A DNA stretch of 64,000 nucleotides from positions 11,981,001 to 12,045,000 of the forward strand of contig NC_065573.1 in the NCBI RefSeq assembly GCF_937616625.2. Reading direction: 5' to 3'. The notes below the pieces were generated by a model. The model was not told the DNA's origin. It ran no database searches and saw only the letters and a program-made list of their open reading frames with translations. Source of the stretch: Mercurialis annua. Its lineage: Eukaryota > Streptophyta > Magnoliopsida > Malpighiales > Euphorbiaceae. The translations under genes and the position numbers were made by a program. The stretch's first letter is position 1. Every line of letters starts with the position of its first letter. Shown one piece after another: positions 58,701 through 64,000 of this stretch.

Positions 58701-60189
58701 GGTTCTCATTAACCTTTATCTCGTCTTTGGCCTTTACTGGCCAATTAGAGTAGATTGCATTCGGCTTGGTTACCTCGATCTTCTTCTTGCGTCTCATATA
58801 CTTGCTGTGCAACAGTTCGCGCAGTTCTTTGTTCATAGTATAGCGATTATATAAAGGAATACTGACAAACTCCTTAAATATAACACTTATTAATCATCAC
58901 AACTAATCGCTGTCCACGTACGTTGGACTTTAGGAACATCTCTTTCCTTTTTACCTTTTATGATTACATCGTTTATTGCTAGTCTTCTGAGTGTTCTAAC
59001 TCATTGTAGACTTAGCAATTTACGAAAACATATACTCGCATTGTATATGTTACACACATATATCTATCGTAGCTATAAGCATCTATGTTAACCGGATTCA
59101 AGAAAATCAGTGTCCCCTAGATTTTCTTGATTACGTATCGCATCTTAAGTCTTGCGAGCATTCCACTCACATGGACTTAATCAAACATCATAAGTATCAA
59201 AACATATCATACATGTTCTATACATTATTAATCGGATATAAATTATTATCCGAACACATATACTATTCTAATTGTGTACTAGTTTGCTTAATCAAGGCTA
59301 AGTTCAATAACTAGAGGTACAAATCCTATATTCTCTCACTTATACGTATTCATTCGCCTCCTAGCCTTGATCACAGCTTGTTCGCGAGCATCTCACTTCC
59401 GTCACAGAGTTCTGGTCTAGGTATACTCACATTAAAAACAAAACTCTTTGAAAAACTCTTTCAAATAAAACGACTCATTTAAAAATTTCATTTAAATCTT
59501 AGCAAAATTGTGCACTAGGGTGATGACGTCTCTCATCCCCAAAGAGTTGCCACATCTCACCTCTTCGCCTGAACATAATGCATATGATGCATGTCCTATT
59601 GATGCATGTATTGATGTATGTAGTGATGCATTTCTATCGATGTCGTGGCATTTATCGATGGCTATTACGGGTCTAGGCACAATTATGCTTTTAGAATCAT
59701 TAAACAAATAACTTTAACGAGTTATAAACTTCGAGTTTTGTAAGTTCTCTAGACCTTTAAACTCTGCTTCTGAAAAGTTCCTCAACTTTTACAACTTTGC
59801 ATTCCTTCTCCACACTCTTTCTAAAATTTTGATCGATCGAATCCTATAACATTTCTCACTTTATATGATGCTAAACACACATACATACATATCATCAAAT
59901 TGCAATTATCTCAATATATTCTATTCATAGGAGGCAATACATCTCCTAGAAGCTTCATTTCAAAAAGCACATTATATATGCATGTCTCCTCGAAACAACA
60001 TATACGTATATATCTCGTATATACGTGTTACAAGAAACAAACAAACGTTTCACAAATCAATTTGTTATACTGATCACCAAGCAAATCACACTAACGACTT
60101 GGATCAGACAAACCTCAACTCTATAGCTGCAGTAGTTCCTAGGTTACTCAACCGACAAACACATCTTAGCAGAGGTAACTGGACCAACT
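55786..60189 (-). mobile_element. Non-coding interior of element B (4.4 kb)
   Basis: Purine-rich sense strand; the longest minus-strand frames are below 75 codons and show no retroviral motif. The part near the PBS (about 59390-59760) is homologous to element A, including the inverted repeat 59502-59513/59677-59688. Between those arms B has about 140 bases absent from A, rich in 'gatgcat' and 'gatgtat' repeats. Confidence 0.75.
59502..59688 (-). repeat. Leader inverted repeat in element B
   Basis: Arms GCAAAATTGTGC (59502-59513) and GCACAATTATGC (59677-59688) pair at 11 of 12 positions. They are homologous to the perfect repeat in element A, about 500 nt downstream of the PBS. Confidence 0.6.
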
Positions 60190-60201
60190 GCTCTGATACC
60201 A
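60190..60201 (-). other. Primer-binding site of element B (tRNA-iMet type)
   Basis: The sense strand reads TGGTATCAGAGC, four bases (ATTG) from the LTR end. Confidence 0.9.
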
Positions 60202-60205
60202 CAAT

Positions 60206-62799
60206 TGTCACGACCCAATTTATTGAGCCGAGACCGGCGCTAGGGAATGGGAGTGGTAGCTCCGAAACCCGTAGCAAGCCTAAAACCACTAATAATTTTT
60301 CGCATTTAAAAACATATTATTATATATATAGAATATTTTCAGAAAACTCTTTTAGATAACATACTTATAGATATCAAAGTATTATATTAGGGTTTACATT
60401 CTAAATAAACTATTTGAAATTAAATCACTATCCTTATACTGACACCTACTGACTACTGCAGCTCTAGGAACTCATACTTGTGCAAGTCCAATGACTTTTG
60501 GCACAATGGAGATGGCTTGTCTGATCCGACTTCTAATACCTGCAAACATCAGAGTAAGGGGTCAGTATTTGGGAAAATACTGAGTGAGTATGCAACTTAT
60601 TATCGGTATTATCAAAATACACATCGCATACTCAATCATATATATATTTATCTCGATATAATATGAAAATAACATAATATTCATAAATAGCAGATCCGAC
60701 CGAAACCCTAATCTTAAACTCTGAACTTATCTCATTCCGAATACTCGAATTAAACTGATCCAAGTGGTCCGACCCGGGAGTGTTCACACTCAACCACGTC
60801 AGCCGCGACCAATCTCTTAATCTCAAAGTGTGAGTCCAACTCACTGGTGGGTCCAACCCACTAGATACGGGGCTCAGGTTACACCGTAACCGAGTTCTCA
60901 CTCGTATCACATTCATATCGTATGCGCATTTTATAATCTCATAGACAATCTAGACACGCTAGACTGACTCAAATACTGGTGATCACACAGCCTATTGACA
61001 CCCAATAGGTAGTTGGTTTCTTCGGATCGCATGCTAGATACTCATATTCAAACAATGAATGTAACGGCATTCATATAATCACATTCATCAAACATACCAT
61101 CTTATATAAGCAAATCATATAAATGCAACGTATTGATATTCATATTCATAATATATGAAAATAACTTTAATAATAATAATAATACGCGAAAGTAAATTGC
61201 CACTCACAGTGACCGCTATCCAAAACGGCACTATTATAATCCCGCAAGCGTAAGCTCCATGCATTGTCCAATCACGTAAACACTTCGGCCCAATGGCTTG
61301 GTAGCTCGTCGATACGTCAGTTACTTAGTCGAGTTACCTGTACGTTTAATCCATAAACGTAGGCTTAATATCAAAACTCTAAGTTATAAACTTAGGTTAA
61401 TATAATCGTAGTTCAAATACGACTTTTAACCTTGATCGTATTCTACTACTTAGTCGAGATACTTGTTATATCTCTTAATCGTATTCCAATACGTACGATA
61501 CCTTTAAACTTTAGGGTTTAGTTTCATTCCGATGAAGTTTCAAGTAGTTTTCAGGACAATGCGCAGGTGCTGCCTGCGCACTGACACTGTTTAGTAAAAC
61601 GGCAATCTCTCCCAATTGAACCGTTGGATCGAGATAAAATTGGGCAGAGGCGTTCCTAAGAGGCAAATCTATAAACTGATCGTAGGGTTTCTCAATTTGG
61701 CAACATTTAGGTAGTGTGCGAACGCACACAATGAGTGTGCGAACGCACACCCCAAAATTCAAGGAGTGTGCGAACGCACACTCAATGTGTGCGAACGCAA
61801 ACCCTTGACAGCCCCCGGAAAAGTCATTTTCCGGGCGCTTCGCCGCTTTCCGACACTCCCGACGTGCTTCCGCTTCATTTTAACATATAACCCAATTCGA
61901 ATCTCACCAAATACGACTATAGAAACGCGATTACAATTCGTTTAATTCGTTAAAACGATATAACCCTAATTTACTAATTCTCACAATAAAAACGTCAAGC
62001 TTACCTCGATTTGAAGCTTAACGATGATTGAGAATCGAATTCTGGACGAATCGATATAAAGAACTCGCGATTTGGACGAGAAACGGCGAAACCGCGGCGG
62101 ATCGAAGTCGATCGTCAAAACCTTCTGTGAATTTCTTTCTCCTTCTGATCATATGAATTCATTCCTTTCCTTAACATATAAGTTGGCTAATTAGCCACTT
62201 TAATCCTTCAGTTTTTTTAACTTAAACCATTTCTCTTTTAAACTTTCTTATTTAACCAAACAGTTAAATTATCCTTTTAAACTCGATCATTTACGTATTC
62301 TTTATATCCATATAAATAATACTAATACAAGATTATTACTTTCCGTCAATAATCTTCCAATTTCTATTCTCGAAGCTTAATTGGCTAATTTACACTTTGG
62401 TCCTTGAAACTTTTCAAAAGTTACAATTTAGCCCAAACGCATCCGCGTCCAAATTTTAAAAGGTCTCCGATTGACCCGAAAATTTTACCATATATACTAT
62501 AAAACATTTCGCGGACCTTGGCAAAATAATATCCCTTCGGGTCTTATATGGTTAAATTACCATTTTAGTCCATGTACTTTATTTTGCGACTTTCTTGACA
62601 CTTTTCTCTTCTAATTCCAATTCCAACTTTAGAATTGGAATATAATATTAAATTCCTCGCCATAATCTTTTTCAAAACCGTCCTGCTAATATTTTATACT
62701 TATCTTAATTTCTCGAAAATTCTTCCGATATCGGTACTCCGGCGATGCAACACTGGACACGTGGTCCAATTAAATACTTAAATATTTTGGGGTATTACA
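60206..62799 (-). mobile_element. 5' LTR of element B (2594 bp)
   Basis: Near-identical to 53181-55772. Dyad cluster at 61714-61802; its fourth copy has one substitution (61787-61802), and its third is the standard motif where the 3' LTR has GGAC. U5 block at about 60232-60284. Confidence 0.95.
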
Positions 62800-64000
62800 A
62801 TAGGAAACCCCGACGCCGGGAGCCTACATTCCGCCTTGACTACTCAAGTGTGAACCTGCCAATATACATAACATTTATATTAATAATACTACAATTATTA
62901 AGTATCACTAGTAGTAATATTAAGTGTAACAGTAACATACCGAATATCACTGAGCTGTGACTGTATAACCATATCCACCTTCATCAATACTGTATCCAGT
63001 GTACCTGCACTAGAGTTGAGCCACTGCTTCAGCTGAGCATGTGCACTCTCCACTCTAAATGTAGTGGTGTTTCCAAAATGCAGCACATTGTTCGTCCAGT
63101 AGCAGTATAACTTTTCCTTGTGTATCAACCATGTCCCCTCAACGTAATTTTTCATAGATAGGAACACCACAGTTCGATCTCTCATGAGAATCACAAAGGC
63201 CTCATACTCTTCCTCTGTCCGAGCCTGAATAACAGATTTTCACCTACTGTTCTTGAATGCCTATGCATAGCTTCTTTCCAACCCACACAGTCTGTAAACT
63301 TTGTCTTCCACATCCTTGTCGATGTGCCACGTGCAAAGCAGATGAGAAGTATGTGTGAATACCTGTTACAAACATTATTATTAATATTAAAAATATAATA
63401 TAACATTTTTAAAAATTTAAATGTGAAACAGAAAAAAAACAACGTGGAATCTATAGTGAAACATACCTCTCTCAATGGTTTAACCAGCCCCAACTCCCGA
63501 TCAGTGACAATAGCTGTCGGGTGCACATCTTTGCCAATCAAGTACCTCAGCCTCTCCAATACCCACCTGTAGCTCCCCTCAGTCTCATCCTTCATAATTG
63601 CATATGAAATAATGAAGTTCTTGTTGCACGAAGTTATCCCGATAATCTCAAAGAAAGGCATCAGGTACTTGTTGGTCTTGTAGGTGGAATCCATACCGAT
63701 GACCCAACGGTAGTCTCGGAGCAACCTCACAAAATCTGGATGCGCCAAGAAAATGTGAGTCAACGCACTGGTATCCTTATCGGCAAGCGTCCAATGCACA
63801 TAATGGCTTTCCAAGGCCATATGATAAAACTGGCCCACCATGTTCCTGCTCTCAAAACCGGACCTTCTTAGGTTATCTCTGTAGTTGTACACATGTCGTC
63901 TGGTCGGGTTGTCAGATGGATACTTCTCCTGCAGGGCCGCCCAAATAGCACGCAACTTTTCTTGTGCCGTGCTCATTTCCCGCACAATCTGTTTTGGACG
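62800..64000 (-). pseudogene. MULE transposase (MURA-like), N-terminal and catalytic part, continues off the window
   Basis: Three exon parts on the minus strand: 64000-63467, 63362-62941 and 62855-62800, with GT-AG introns. The first carries the MULE catalytic core: RWVIGMDSTYKTNKYLMPFF (first Asp) and TAIVTDRELGLVKPLREV (second Asp). The second has HTSHLLCTWHIDKDVEDKV, then after two in-frame stops TEEEYEAFVILMRDRTVVFL and FGNTTTFRVESAHAQLKQWL (catalytic Glu). The stops (TAG for likely CAG, TGA for likely TGG) fit C-to-T or G-to-A changes, as expected from cytosine methylation. The third part has another TAG and is interrupted at 62800 by element B, the frame continuing at 53180. The protein would cut and rejoin Mutator-like element ends. 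The N-terminal part lies beyond 64000. Confidence 0.9.

Larger units (their letters stand above)
53181..62799 (-). mobile_element. LTR retrotransposon B, young and without coding capacity (9.6 kb)
   Basis: LTRs 53181-55772 and 60206-62799, PBS at 60190-60201, PPT at 55773-55785, and target duplication ATGGG/ATAGG (one mismatch). The two LTRs differ at about 30 positions by eye (about 98.8% identical), so the insertion is recent. The 4.4-kb interior has no gag or pol motif in any frame. This is the pattern of a large retrotransposon derivative (LARD) moved by proteins of a related autonomous element. It is inserted in a MULE transposase exon. Confidence 0.92.

Noticed and set aside
57553..58701. 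Several 60-90-codon plus-strand frames in the interior of element B
   Set aside because: Antisense to the element, no recognised motif; arise from the pyrimidine-rich strand being low in stops.

Overview
The window is nuclear DNA of a flowering plant, most likely a eudicot. It is AT-rich and has intron-split genes with GT-AG borders. Long stretches of nested LTR retrotransposons carry plant-type primer-binding sites (tRNA-iMet and tRNA-Asp). There is also a plant L1-type LINE, and MITEs of the hAT, Mutator and CACTA classes. There are no operons, CRISPR arrays or bacterial features. I cannot name the species.

Layout. 1-6307: the interior and 5' LTR of a minus-strand Ty3/gypsy element ('A'). 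6414-25190: a second minus-strand element ('E', chromovirus type with a decayed pol 3' end). Both of its LTRs were hit by other elements: its 3' LTR holds a rearranged element of probable Tat type (8226-13290, TSD CAAAC), itself hit by a hAT MITE. Its 5' LTR holds an Athila-type element (16162-23490). 25191-31190: the interior and 3' LTR of a plus-strand relative ('D'), abutting a dead LINE (about 31200-36050). 36050-46390: an AT-rich gene-poor stretch with a Mutator-like MITE, a non-autonomous CACTA element, a hAT MITE, a long direct repeat, a short intronless Myb/SANT-domain ORF and a broken GeBP-like gene. 46393-48949: the one convincing intact host gene, a five-exon ALA-interacting subunit (CDC50/LEM3 family) on the minus strand. 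50165-52560: a probable LTR fragment. 52572-64000: a MULE transposase pseudogene on the minus strand, split by a young 9.6-kb LTR element ('B', 53181-62799) whose interior has no recognisable coding capacity.

How the parts relate. Elements A, B, D and E share a common LTR plan: TGTRATA start, GTGACA end, and in A, B and E a conserved U5 block. They look like one superfamily of chromovirus-type elements and their non-coding derivatives. The most unusual signal is a cluster of short dyad-symmetric motifs inside the LTRs, about 300-460 nt downstream of a TATA-like box in A, B and E. The motif differs between families while the position and clustering are kept, and the unrelated Athila LTR has a cluster of its own. 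Removing element B and one copy of its target duplication restores a continuous reading frame across the MULE exon, which fixes the order of events there.

Limits: all alignments were made by eye. Divergence figures and repeat counts are approximate.
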